From the NCBI GenBank assembly GCA_037447655.1, contig JBBHKE010000934.1:47995-111994 (forward strand): 64,000 nucleotides of DNA, written 5' to 3'. This document shows positions 35,969 to 47,010 of this stretch, one piece after another. Made by a program: the position numbers and the translations under genes. The notes below the pieces were generated by a model that saw only the letters and a program-made list of their open reading frames with translations, did not search any database and was not told where the DNA came from. The stretch's first letter is position 1. Each line of letters begins with the position of its first letter. Origin of the DNA: Zygnema cylindricum. Lineage: Eukaryota > Streptophyta > Zygnematophyceae > Zygnematales > Zygnemataceae.

Positions 35969-36634
35969 GGGCATGGTTACATCAGGAGGTCTCTGTAATA
36001 GTACGGACATCAAAATTTCTGTATTACAGAGGCCTCGGTTACATCGCGTATCGTCTGTAAATAGGTTTTTACATACGTGTTGTTTTATGAATGGTTCCAC
36101 GTAAGTCGACGATCAAATCTCTAAAATCGCAAAGATTTGAAAACCGACCATTTTCGTATGCAAATCCGTACTTTCGTACTTCACACGTGTACTTCGCAAG
36201 TGTACCGCGTCAATGTACCTCAGAGATCTCCTTCACTCTGCTGACTTTCAGGAAAAAACCGAATTTTTTTTCGGCAAAGATTTTACGGTCACCTTGCCCG
36301 AAGGCACGTCACTTTGGGGGCGTGTGAAAATTTTCATTTTTGATCGACGCACGTGTCTTTCGTCCAAGTGTAACGAATTGGCTGGTTCTGTATTGGTGAA
36401 CCCACCTCCGCGAGGTGGGTTCACCAATACAGAGGCGCATGGAGCAATTGCTTCGCAGATGAAGACCAAAATGTAATCGGACGGTCGACGTCGTCTCCCG
36501 GATACTTGGAGAATCGTTATCCTATTTTCTGTAATGTTGTTTTCAAGAAACTCACGAAAATATAGTACGGCATGGTACGGAAAAGTACAAATTCTGTATT
36601 AAAACCTCACTTTTCGTCTGATGTAACCATACCC
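35969..36634. mobile_element. Harbinger-like non-autonomous element with TAA target duplication
   Basis: 666 bp with ends GGGCATGGTTACATCAG and (inverted) GGGTATGGTTACATCAG, flanked by TAA on both sides (35966-35968 and 36635-36637). Its left half is an inverted relative of 34438-34795. Its right end shares ACCTCACTTTTCGTCTGATG with the element ending at 39986. Confidence 0.82.
36388..36432. repeat. perfect 21-bp hairpin with a 3-nt loop
   Basis: The left arm (36388-36408, ending AACCCACCTC) is followed by CGC and then the exact reverse complement (36412-36432). It lies off-centre in the Harbinger-like element. It shares only the ACCTC-N3-GAGGT core with the hairpin at 24710. Confidence 0.95.
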
Positions 36635-37206
36635 TAAATCAGGTGGAATATTAGGTGTTGTTCGTATTCAAGTACAGTACAGTACTGTACCTTGTGTACA
36701 TTAGTGTGTTGGCTAGTACGATTCTGGAAGAACCGCCAAACGGACAAAAAGAAAGATTTTTTGAGAGTTTATCCTCCAGGAGCCCACACGCACGAGTGCA
36801 CAACCTATGGTGCAAATGTGCGAAAACAATTGGAATGCTACAGTATATGCGGCTAGGCTGCACTTTACGCACACTATATGGTTTTTCCATAGTTGTTAAA
36901 ATCGCACGATTTTTTCCTTTTTTCCGATTGAAACGTATAATTCGTGAATTTTGAAAAAATCGTAAAAAAACGTGTACAGTAAACTGAAACTGGAAATTTA
37001 CGGAAACCTGTAAACAAATTACTGTAACTGTACATTTTTTTACGGGAATGTACGGAGTAAAACGGGAAATATGCGTCGTACTTATTGGTACTTTCTGTTC
37101 AGTGAACTGAACAGGAATACCACGGAAGTTGTACGTTATATAATCGAAAATGTACGGACATTTTCGAAAAGAGACGTTGAACGTCACAATAATTTCGCGC
37201 GTCACA

Positions 37207-37389
37207 TTTTTTTTTTTTTGGAGTAATGCGCTGTCTGCGAGATAGAGAAAGAAGGCAGACAGAAGGCGTCCATGTCTGTCTGTCAGATAGGCTCGGACAG
37301 GCTCGGACAGACGAAATTTCATAAAATTTTACCTTCATGGCATTCGAACCCGGGTACGTCAAATGCGCATCGTACCCTCTGGACTACTA
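37207..37389 (-). mobile_element. tRNA-derived SINE, copy 2
   Basis: Same A box, B box, body and A tail (13 nt) as the copy at 35146-35329. It was carried along by the segment duplication and did not insert independently. Confidence 0.68.
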
Positions 37390-37605
37390 CACCGTGAATC
37401 GCTATTAGTGTCAATGTTTTTTTCGCCACTTAAAACATCTTTTATCCGTACACACTTGCCGGATTGTAGATCTGACGGTTGTGATTGAAAGATAGCATTC
37501 TCAGCTTCCGATTGGCAGTCTCAAATTCACAATCCGACAAGTGTGTACGGAGAAAAGATGTTTTAAGTGGCGAAAAAACATTGACACTAATAGCGATTCA
37601 AGGTG
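37390..37605. mobile_element. fold-back MITE, CACCGTG family type 1, copy 4
   Basis: Duplicate of 35330-35545, with the same ends and TA flanks, part of the second copy of the duplicated segment. Confidence 0.85.
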
Positions 37606-38206
37606 TAGTTGGTGAAAAACATCCGATACCAACAAGGAGTGTGATAAAAATATAAAGAGTTTATTGTTTTACCGCTCATTTAACGGGAAAAACTTGCAAA
37701 CTGCGTTATATGTAATAGTGTTTTGTTTTTTTTATGTACGGAAAAGTACGGAAGGAAATTCATTAACGATTTTTTGCGATTTGATCAAATGGTTCAATGC
37801 GTTTGTTACGTATAATTTGTCGCGTACGCGTTCGCACTAATCGACGTGAACAACTATGCAAATAAGTAACTATACGAATTAAATTATTAGTACTTTTTTG
37901 TCGGTTACATTTTGCGGCATCTACTTTTAAGTCACGGAACGCAAATCATGTCGTACGTCGCGTATCAGACAATTTGTCTTTATCTCTAAAACAACATATT
38001 ATATAAAATATTAAATTTAAAAAATACTATATATCGCGATAATTTATGTTGGTCTCGGTACGATATATCGAGGATTCTGCTCGATCGATATTCGATATGT
38101 CGAATATCGAAATTATCGCGATATGAAATAACCCGATACCCAACACTACTGTTTATTTATAACAGCATTCGTTTATTTTTCTAATAACCCGTTTTTGCAG
38201 TTCTAA

Positions 38207-39986
38207 GGGTGGAGTTACATCGGGAGGTCTAATCGTACGGACGACAATATTTAATATTCGACGGCGTCGGTTTCATCGGGTAATAATGTGTGTAAAGTCA
38301 CGTGTCCTCATTTGGGTGGTACCACGTAAGTTAAAGCTAAAAATATTTATAATCGTCAAACATTTTGAAAACCGACCAATTTCAAAGTGAAATCTATACT
38401 TTCATACTATATATCTGTACGAAATATGCGCACTTTATCATTGTACCATTGATAATTGAAACCCCCTTCTTATTCGCAGACACTCCGTTTTTACCGCCTG
38501 CTTTTACAGCCTTGACTTTAAGGAAGAAAAACTAAAAGCGCGGGAAACCATAAGGTTGAATGCGTTGATGTCCAATTCGTACGGATTTCAACTTTTTTAC
38601 GAAAACTACGTAATATTCGTCTTTTTCATACTTTTCATAAAATTCGTGTAAATTTCTCTGTACGGCCATGTACAAAAACGTACGGAAAGCGTAATCTTAC
38701 AAAATCCTTAAAAATCTTAAAAAGTACGGAAATTTAACAGAAATGTCCGAAATTGTATGAAAATGTGCCCTAACAAACCTAACAGTACGGAATATCTAAA
38801 CAAGCCGTACTGAAATAAAAAGGAGCGTACGGCAATGTACCTTGGAAACCCTAAAAATCCCCCTAAATAACCCAAAAATGTACGAACATAGACGGACACT
38901 CTACGTCTGTGTAAAAATAATGTACGGGTACAAAGCAGGGTACGCATTTTATTAACTTTTCAAAAGCGTTTGATGCGTACCGTACGTAGTATTCGTTAGT
39001 TTATACCGTGCGTAATATGCGCACGGGACATCTATGGTTGAATGTAAAACAAAAGGTGCGTGACAAAATATCTTTTGTCAAAGTTTCTCTTGGATTCTGG
39101 TGGACTCGAGTCCACCTTGTTATAAGACACGTGGCTATCGCGACGAGTGAATTTTTTTGTGGTACTGTAATCCATCGTCACACGAGTCTACATTATCCAC
39201 GTGTTGCTATTTTACACGTTCTATGATGGAGTACTCACTACACCGTGTATCGCTATTAGTGTCAATGTTTTTTTCGCCACTTAAAACATCTTTCCTCCGT
39301 ACACACTTGTCGGATAGTGGATATGACGATTGAAAGATAAGATTCTCAGCTTCCAATTGGCGGTCTCAAATTGAAAATCAGACAAATGTGTACGGATAAA
39401 AGATGTTTTAAGTGGCAAAAGAAACATTAACACCAATAGCGATTTACCGTGTACTTGCCGTATTCACCCCCCGGAGTTTGGATACTCAACCCATTACATA
39501 GTCGGATCGAGCGGTTGCTTTACGGAGGGGGACCAAAAAATAATCGGACGGTCGATGTTTTCGCCCGGACTCTTGGCGAATGATAATCGTATGTACCCAA
39601 CACGACGCATATAGACGACATTCGTAGTTCTTATCTTTAGTGTGGCACGGTCTTAAGCTTCAATGTCGAGGGTAGTTTATAGTGTTTCAACTGTTTTGGT
39701 TTTTCTTGTACTTAGATATATTTCTTTTTTTTTAGGCTTTTAAACCACCTTTGTTGTGCTTTTGGTCCTTTAAGATTTTGGTCTTTTACCTTTATTGGTC
39801 ATCAATTCTATTTAGTAACAATCATGTTTTGTACTTTGATGGTATTACCGTCGCTTCTTTGAAAATAAAATATATTTTTTCTGTTATGTTGTTTTTCCAA
39901 AACACACAAAAATATAGTATGGCATGGTACGGTAAAGGACAAAATTCTTCAAAATACCTCACTTTTCGTCTGATGTAACTCCACCC
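38207..39986. mobile_element. Harbinger-like non-autonomous element, 1.78 kb, with a nested MITE
   Basis: Ends GGGTGGAGTTACATC and its inverse, flanked by TAA (38204-38206 and 39987-39989). The interior has no long frame. GTAC-containing words are very dense at 38560-39000. A perfect 18-bp palindrome, GGTGGACTCGAGTCCACC, lies at 39099-39116. A fold-back MITE is nested at 39241-39451. Confidence 0.8.
39241..39451. mobile_element. fold-back MITE, CACCGTG family type 1, copy 5
   Basis: 211 bp, ends CACCGTGTATCGCTATTAG and (inverted) GCGATTTACCGTG, TA on both sides. It is nested in the Harbinger-like element, so it is the younger of the two. Confidence 0.8.
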
Positions 39987-40155
39987 TAATATGATAATCC
40001 ACCCTAATATGATAAATCCACCCTAATATGATAAATCCACCCTAATACGATAAATCCACCCTAATAAGATAAATCACCCTAATATGATAAATCCACCTTA
40101 ATATGATAAATCTACCCTAATACGATATATCCACCCAAATATGATAAATCCGATA
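39987..40155. repeat. about 20-bp minisatellite at the Harbinger-like terminus
   Basis: About eight units of TAATATGATAAATCCACCC with small changes, starting exactly where the element 38207-39986 ends in CCACCCTAAT. The unit therefore includes the transposon terminus and its TAA target site. Confidence 0.88.
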
Positions 40156-40351
40156 GTGAACTGTTTTTTTTTATGAGTATTGTTTTTCCACTTTTTAGCA
40201 TTAGTATTGATGCCCCTTAGATTGTATTCCTTAAAATAGCAAATTAAAACATTAATTGTTTTCGTTTTAACACCCATTTTTTAAACGGATCTCAACCAAC
40301 CACGTCTTTTGGACTAAAGTTGATCGCATGCAAATTATTCGCACTATAATC

Positions 40352-40786
40352 TATTAGGTACATTGTGAAACGACGTTTCAGTTTGTTGAGCGCTGTAATG
40401 TTAATTAGTTAGGTAACGCGCGGTTTTGTTTGGCGTTGCGTGTTAGTTTAGTTATAATTTGGATTTGATTTGGTTATGCGTGCGTAGTACTTTAGTTTTG
40501 TACGGCGTTTTTATGTAGTACCGCGTACAGTATGTTGTTTCGCAAGTACTTTGTTTTGATTGGTTCGCGCGCGTACTCTGTACGTCGTGCGATCGTGTAG
40601 TACTTTGTTTTTTTGGAGTTTGGAGTATTTAGGACACAGTCGTTTTCGGCAAGTATCAACTTTTGTAAGATGGGTAAAATTTCCGAAATTTTTTTTTGTC
40701 TTTTTCTGGAGTGCTATCTTCTTGCAATCTTTGCTTCCGCATTTTATTCTATCTTTTTTCTATCATATTGTGAATCGATCCTTTCA
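40352..40786 (+). repeat. 5' LTR of copia C
   Basis: 435 bp; the start is aligned with TGTTAGGTACA of the 3' LTR (here TATTAGGTACA), and the end is CTTTCA before the primer site. It is rich in GTAC words, such as TACGGCGTTTTTATGTAGTAC. Confidence 0.82.
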
Positions 40787-40788
40787 AG

Positions 40789-40800
40789 TGGTATCGGAGC
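40789..40800 (+). promoter_or_regulatory. copia C primer-binding site
   Basis: TGGTATCGGAGC, one mismatch from the usual plant initiator tRNA-Met 3'-end site. Copia C therefore uses the conventional primer, unlike copia A and B. Confidence 0.85.
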
Positions 40801-40827
40801 TAGTGTGCTCCATCAAGAGTTTTCAAG

Positions 40828-43800
40828 GTGGCAAGTCTTGCCGCCATGGGGGGAAAGAAGAAGAAGTCAACCTCTACACCTATTTTTGTTGCTCCAAATC
40901 CGGATCCACCGGATTTGCCGGAGCTGTACGATTTTTCTCCGGATCAAAGTGTTAAAGACTTTGGCGTAGGAGTGGCTACTTTAGATGTGGCTTCTCCCTC
41001 CAACCCACTTCCACAAGGAGAGGAAGAGAAGAAGGAAGGGGTAGTGTTAACCGAAGATCGCCCCAACGAATTATTTGATGGCTTTCTAACGCTTGTAGAT
41101 CAACGGATCTTAGATGCAAACCGAAAGGGGAAGTTTAGGGTGGAGGAATATCCAGTCTTAGATTCTTTCGAGGTGGCTTCGGATGGAGGGGTCGAGAATG
41201 ACGATGCTTTGAGGGAGGCTCTCGGAAAGGGGAAATTTGTGATTGAGAACGACTCGGATCTTTATTATGAATCCGATGATGAGTTACCGATCCTTTCCAT
41301 GCGAGGAAGATTGTCCTTTTCAATGGATGTATCTATCAAATATGGAAGAAATACATCAAAGCCCAACTTACCCTTCGTCATCTTTGGAAAATCGTGAATG
41401 GGGAGGAGAAGATGTCGATCGACGATCCGAAGGCTCGCCGCCTTTAGAAGAATAAAATCTTGGCACCATTACCGGTCTCATGTAATCATGCACCGCATCG
41501 GTACACGACCATTTAATTACTCAAGATACAGCGCACGAATGTTGGAAGGCTCTCAAAGGCCAATTTGAAAAGGGCCTTCAAAATAAGAGGCAATATGCCT
41601 ACGTAGACTTTATTCAATTTAAAACAAAGTCAAATGAGTCGATCGATGATGCAATCAAGCGTTATAACATCGTCGTGGAGCAGCTTTCAAACAATGGCTG
41701 GATTATTATCGAGGAGGATAAAGTGATCAGACTTATTAATGCATTACCCGATAACCTCACCTACCTCAAGGAAATTCTAAGGGCGCAAACAAATCCGAGC
41801 TATGAATTTATCGTGTACAATTCAAGACCAGCGAAAGAAATCGCGACGGTCCTCCTCAAGCTTCGGCCTTGGGTGGATCTCTAAACGCATCGGCTCAAGA
41901 ACCCCCCTATCTAAATTTTCTCCGCAAGGGAAGAGGAGGAAGGGGAAGAGGAGGCGGATTTAGGGGAAAGGGGAGAAGCACTGAAAGGAGGAGAAACTTT
42001 CCCGGTCAACCTTCTTTCTATGACCAATCTGCAGTTACATGATTTTGATGCAACAAGGTCGGCCATATGTCCTCCTCATGCCCGGACAAGGAAAAACAAT
42101 GCCACTTTTGCGGGAAATGGAGACATATTAGTCCCCAATGCTACGCGAGATCTGATAGCGGTGGAAGCCTTGCAAAAATGGTGGCAAATTTGGTGGACGT
42201 GGCGGTGGCCGATTTGGTGGAGGGGGGCAAGGTGGACGTGGAGGTCGATTCGGCGGCCATGGCCAATTCGTTGGTGAAGGAGAACGAAATGAAAGGGACG
42301 ACGACAAAACGACAACCTTTTCAGTTTTGAGTGTCATGTACGATTCACTGTCAGTTAACACGCAAAACGACAAAGAGTGGATCATTGATTCAGGCGCTTC
42401 GCATCACATTTGTACGGACGCCACATTATTTGACAAAATGCGCTCCTTAACAGTTCTAAAAAATATTACGATCGCAAGTGGTCAAGTGGTTTCCATAAGT
42501 ACAGTTGGTACCGTACGACTAGGCTTAATCACGGTAGATCCAAATGGATCAGAGCGAATCTCCGAAATACGAATTTTGAACGTTCTATATATTCCAGACG
42601 GATCTGCCAATCTTTTGAGCGTGCCACAGATCCAGCAAGCTGGCGCAAGCATGTACGTTTAAGTTGACTTTACAATCAAGATTGTATGATCTGACGACGT
42701 TACGATTGGCGAGGGCGAAGTTTCTGACGCATTTCATAGTCGTCTTGTATGGAAGCGTACAGGATCCAAACGTAATGATGACGGCATCATTAGTCAGATC
42801 GCCGAAATCGAAGGAGATCTGACGCTATGGCACCATCAAATGTGTCATACGTTAGAGCAAAATTTGAAGCGTATGAATACCGCCGGTTGCACGAGTGGCT
42901 TAGACCTGACGTTAGGTGAAAAAATCAACCGCTCTACCCGCTGTAGTCAAGGGCGTAAGATTTGGAAACCTCACCCTTCTAATGACACTAATTTTAGGTT
43001 AACTCTTCCACTTGAAAAATACACGTGGATCTATGTGGCGATGTTAAACTTGAGAGTTTGGGGGGAAATAACTATGTCATGGTAAGTGTAGGCGACTACC
43101 CAAGGTTTACGTAGGTATATCTCTTTAAAAATAAATACGATACATACGCCAAATTTGAGGAGTGGCACGTTATGGCCGAGCGACAATGTGAACGGAAATT
43201 AAAGGCGGTCCGATCTGATAACGGCGGGGAGTTCAAGGAGTTTGATTTTTATTGTAAGAAATGGGGGATCTGACAAGAATTTACGGCATCATAATCACCG
43301 AAATTAAATGGAATTGTCGAGAGGAAAAAACGAACTCTTCAGAAATGGTTCGTTCGATGATTCACGGATCGGGAAGAAAATAATTTTTATGGGGAGACGC
43401 AATTTTGATAGCTCATTATATTTGTAATCGTCGACTTACCTCCATTTCGGGCGATAAGACTCCTCACAAACTTTGGTAAGGTGGAAAACCTACATTACAT
43501 TATTTTCGAATTTGGGGATGTCGGGCGACGGTTTACATCGAATCGGTGAAATGACGAGGTAAATTTTCTTCTCGTAGTTGGTCCACAATTTTTGTCGGGT
43601 ATAGCTCCAAAGGGAGTCTATATCGAGGGTATGATCCCATCCGTCACGTAGTGGAAGAGAGTCGTAATGTCAGTTTTTATGAGGATCTTAAAGTAGCAAT
43701 CTTACGATCCGAAAAGTTCTCTACTAATCTTGATTTTCTTGAAGTGAATGACTCTCTTTCTTTTCCGCACCTCGATGATTCGGATTCCGAAAATGAGGCG

Positions 43801-45660
43801 GATCCAATCGTCAATATTAAGAGGGGGAAAGCTAATTCAGAAATTCATCCGGAAAAAATAAACGTTGACGAGATCCGAAGTGACAAATCTCGAATGTCTT
43901 TGGACATTCGTCGATCTAAAAGCTGTAAATCTCCGAGCGTTTCTTTCCAAGTGGAAGAATCCGAATTTGACAAATCCGAAAAAGAAAAGGAAATTAAAAT
44001 TCCATTGAGAATGAGTCAACGTGAGACATAGGTGAAGAAACTGGATCGCTTGTCTTTTGATTGCAAAGGGGGAAATGTCAAAAATTCTCATTACTTTATT
44101 TTGGCCGCTTCGGAGGAATCTTTCCTCTTGTAGCAATCATTGAGTGAGAACATGCCCGATGACCCCCAATCATACGCCGAGGCACAAGGATCTACGGATT
44201 AAAATGATAAGTGGAAACCAGCGTGGGAGAAAAAATTAAAATCAATTATCGATAACAAAACCTTTGAGGAGGTGAGTCCTCCAGAGGGAAAGATGATTAT
44301 TGATGCTAAATGGATATTTATAACAAAAACTGGTGCTACGGGGGAGATAGTCAAACATAAGGCTAGATTGGTTTGTAAAGGTTTCCAAAAAGTAGAGAGG
44401 GTTGATTATTCCGAAACATATGCACCGGTTGTGAAATTCGATTATTTGAGAATTTTAACTACGATTGCGGCCGCTGGAAACAAGCATATACATCAGATCA
44501 ATGTGGAGACGACTTTTTTCAATAGAGAGATAGAGGAAGAGGTGTATATGAAGGTGCCCGAGGGTGTGCCTTCGAAGGGAGGAAAAATATGGCGTCTGCG
44601 AAAATCCTTGTACGGATTGAAAAACGCGCCCAAAACCTGGTAGCTTTGTCTTCATAAGGTACTTATTGACTTTGGTTTTGGTTTTGTTGGTACAGTCTCA
44701 GATTTTGGAGTGTACGTTAAAGGAGAGGGAGAGGACCAAATTATTTTCTCTGTGTATGTCGATGATTTTCTAATGATTAGTGATAAGTCGCCTGTCATTA
44801 ATGAGTTAAAAGAGTATCCTAGATTGCATTTCAAAGTGACAAATTTGGGGGAAGTACGTTACATTTTGGGAATTGAGGTTATACGTCTAGCGAGATTGTA
44901 ATTAAGTTGAGTCAAGCTTAGTACAGTAGAGAATTCTTGACTAGAATGGTATGATTGGCACGAAACCTGTCTTGACACCATTAGATCCAAAAGTACAGTA
45001 TAGAAAGTACAAAGAGGAAGAAAATGTATATGTTCTATACCGTGAGGCAGTTGGTAGTTTATGTGCCTAAGCGTAGGCACGCATCCCGATATTGCGACAT
45101 CAGTGTTACTTGTTAGTCGTTATTGCAACGCTTCAAAAAATAATCATTGGGAGGCGGTGAAATGAGTATTTCGTTATTTGGTTGGTACGATCGAGAACGG
45201 TTTGGTGTATAAGTCCAAACGAGACCCTTTGCAATAAATCGCTTACCGCAACGCATATTGGGGAGGAGATTTCGATTATGGAAAGTCCACGTCAAGGTAC
45301 GCATTTATTTTGGGCGCAATTCGGTTTTCAACCGCCTTAAGTTCCACAAAGGCCGAATACTGTTAGGCGTGTCATAGGTCAAAGCCTTTGTGTGGATCAA
45401 GAAGCTGCTCCGTGAGTTGGGGATTTCGATTGTTGTCTACAGATTTTATTGACAACATGAGCTCGATGGCGCTTGTGAAAAATCTGGTCTTCCACAAGCG
45501 AACAAAACATATCCGGATCTAGTGGCACTTCGTATAAGATTTAGTGGTTGCGAAGGTAATTGAATTCTTATACCTGTCAACTTTGGAGGAGGCCGCAGAT
45601 ATGTAGACTAAGGCGACGGTCTACGATGTACTTTTACAGGGTAGACCTAAACTAGGCTTA
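40828..45660 (+). pseudogene. copia C gag-pol remnants
   Basis: An N-terminal acidic segment (40828-41397) is followed by a UBN2-type Gag (41540-41880). A zinc knuckle (CHFCGKWRHISPQC, near 42099) and protease WIIDSGASHHIC (near 42380) follow. The integrase is represented by RSDNGGEF near 43215 and degraded flanks. RT runs 44200-44900 with KARLVCKGF, a Leu-Tyr-Gly-Leu-Lys motif and YVDD. An RNase H remnant is at about 45030-45650. Several frames are needed, and many stops are present. It cannot encode a functional polyprotein. Confidence 0.88.
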
Positions 45661-45689
45661 TTTTCCGTTTGAGAGGGGGTTTTCACAAT

Positions 45690-45700
45690 GCGAGGGGGAA
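45690..45700 (+). other. polypurine tract of copia C
   Basis: GCGAGGGGGAA lies immediately before the 3' LTR start TGTTAGG, as expected for the plus-strand primer. Confidence 0.75.
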
Positions 45701-45960
45701 TGTTAGGTACACTCGCAAACGACGTTTTAATTTGTTGAGCGTCGTGATATTAAGTAGTTAGGTAACGCGTGGTTTTGTTTGGCGTTGCGTGTTATTTTAG
45801 TTATAATTTGGATTTGATTCAGTTATGCATGCGTAGTACTTATAGTACGCTAGTTTTATACGACGTTTTTATGTAGTACCGTGTACAGTATGTTGTTTTG
45901 CAGGGTACTTTGTTTTGATTGATCCGCACGCGTACTTTTGTACGTCGTGCGATTGTGTAG
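45701..45960 (+). repeat. 3' LTR of copia C, first 260 bp only
   Basis: Aligns with the start of the 5' LTR up to GCGATTGTGTAG, then stops at the junction with LTR A. Differences from the 5' LTR show that the element is old. Confidence 0.85.
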
Positions 45961-47007
45961 TGTAGAAATTAATGGTTTTAAGTATTTTCTAGGTCTGAAT
46001 AGAAAGAAAGAAGCCGAGGCAGTCTACCTCTAACTTCTCTCTCCAACTCTCAAACTTGTCGCAGTCACTGAGAAATCGGAGAGGAAGCTAGAGCCATGGC
46101 TACCTAGGCTATCCTAAGGTTTACGGGAAATTTATATTAGTTCGGGTTTATTTATTTAAAAGGTATGTGCCGGCGGCAGGAATTGATCCTTGTACCTCCC
46201 GGCCGGCAGATATGAAATAGATGGTAGCCTTAGCCGTTAAGTCTAGGAGTCATGATACGTAGTATATAGTTTGATAGGTATTTAAATATATATACGTACG
46301 ATTATTCATTTAACTATAATAGATTACGGGATACATAGATCCGGTAATATATAAAGTACGGATTACGGTACGGACTATAAATCAATACCGCGCATTTGTT
46401 TCGTAAATGAAACAAATACCGCACATGTATTTATTACGGCTACGATTAAATTAGATTCTAATCGGACGGCCGCAATTAGCGCCGAGATCGCGGAGGAAGT
46501 TTTCGGCGGTTTGCGGCCATCGCCACATCAGATGACGCGTGGCGAAATGTCGTTGGATCGTGGAATCCCCGGAGATTATGGCATCGAACCCGGATATGAC
46601 ATGTGTCGACATTTAGGCCTTGTCGTACAAAGTCCGTACCTAAAGTACACCGACAGCTGTACTTTTGCGTACGAACTCAATTCTGATTGGTTCCGTACAT
46701 CAGTAGATAAAGTCTGTGAGTGAGATAGGACTTAGAAAAATTAGGAGATAGGACCCTCTCTCCCAGAGAGCTTCTGTACAAAAGGTCAACTTTGACCCTC
46801 CATAACTTACTGCTCAGGGGAGCAAATTCAGAGATTCTTTTTGCTATCGACTCAAGGGAGTCTTGTCTTCACAGGGGTGAAGGTGGTCAGAGTTTTTGTC
46901 TGCCAGGGTGGCAGTTATTTTTGCCTAAACACAAAGGGGTCAGGATTATCCTAGAGGCTTCTTGGAAGCTGTCCACTCTGAGGACTTATGGAGGTCTCAG
47001 AGTTTCA
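45961..47007 (+). repeat. LTR of copia A family
   Basis: 1047 bp, TGTAGAAATT...GAGTTTCA, closely similar to the LTR at 3073-4120 in inverse orientation. It is followed by GGT (47008-47010), possibly the first bases of the primer site, and then by LTR B2 in reverse. Confidence 0.87.
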
Positions 47008-47010
47008 GGT

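Larger units (their letters stand above)
36890..37714. repeat. direct duplication inside the hAT-like element, copy 2
   Basis: 825-bp partner of 34816-35654, in the same orientation, about 2.07 kb away. It includes SINE and MITE copies. Confidence 0.88.
34276..38148. mobile_element. 3.87-kb hAT-like composite element
   Basis: Ends are TAGTGTTGGGTATCG and its exact inverse. The flanking 8-mers CTATTTAT (34268-34275) and CTGTTTAT (38149-38156) differ at one base, fitting a hAT target duplication. Both sub-terminal zones are rich in ATATCG/CGATAT words, as in 21423-21893. There is no transposase frame. The interior consists of an inverted pair (34438-34795 and 35969-36330), a direct duplication of about 830 bp, two SINEs and two MITEs. 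Confidence 0.75.
40352..45960 (+). mobile_element. Ty1/copia retrotransposon C, decayed, 3' LTR interrupted
   Basis: The order is 5' LTR (40352-40786), primer site (40789-40800), gag, protease, integrase, RT, RNase H remnants, polypurine tract (45690-45700) and the first 260 bp of the 3' LTR (45701-45960). Foreign LTR sequence then takes over. The rest of the 3' LTR is not seen after 48052, so the interruption also deleted material. Stops and frameshifts are frequent. Confidence 0.88.

Noticed and set aside
40560-40955. 131-codon frame at the start of copia C
   Set aside because: It overlaps the LTR and primer site in a different phase from gag and has no domain.
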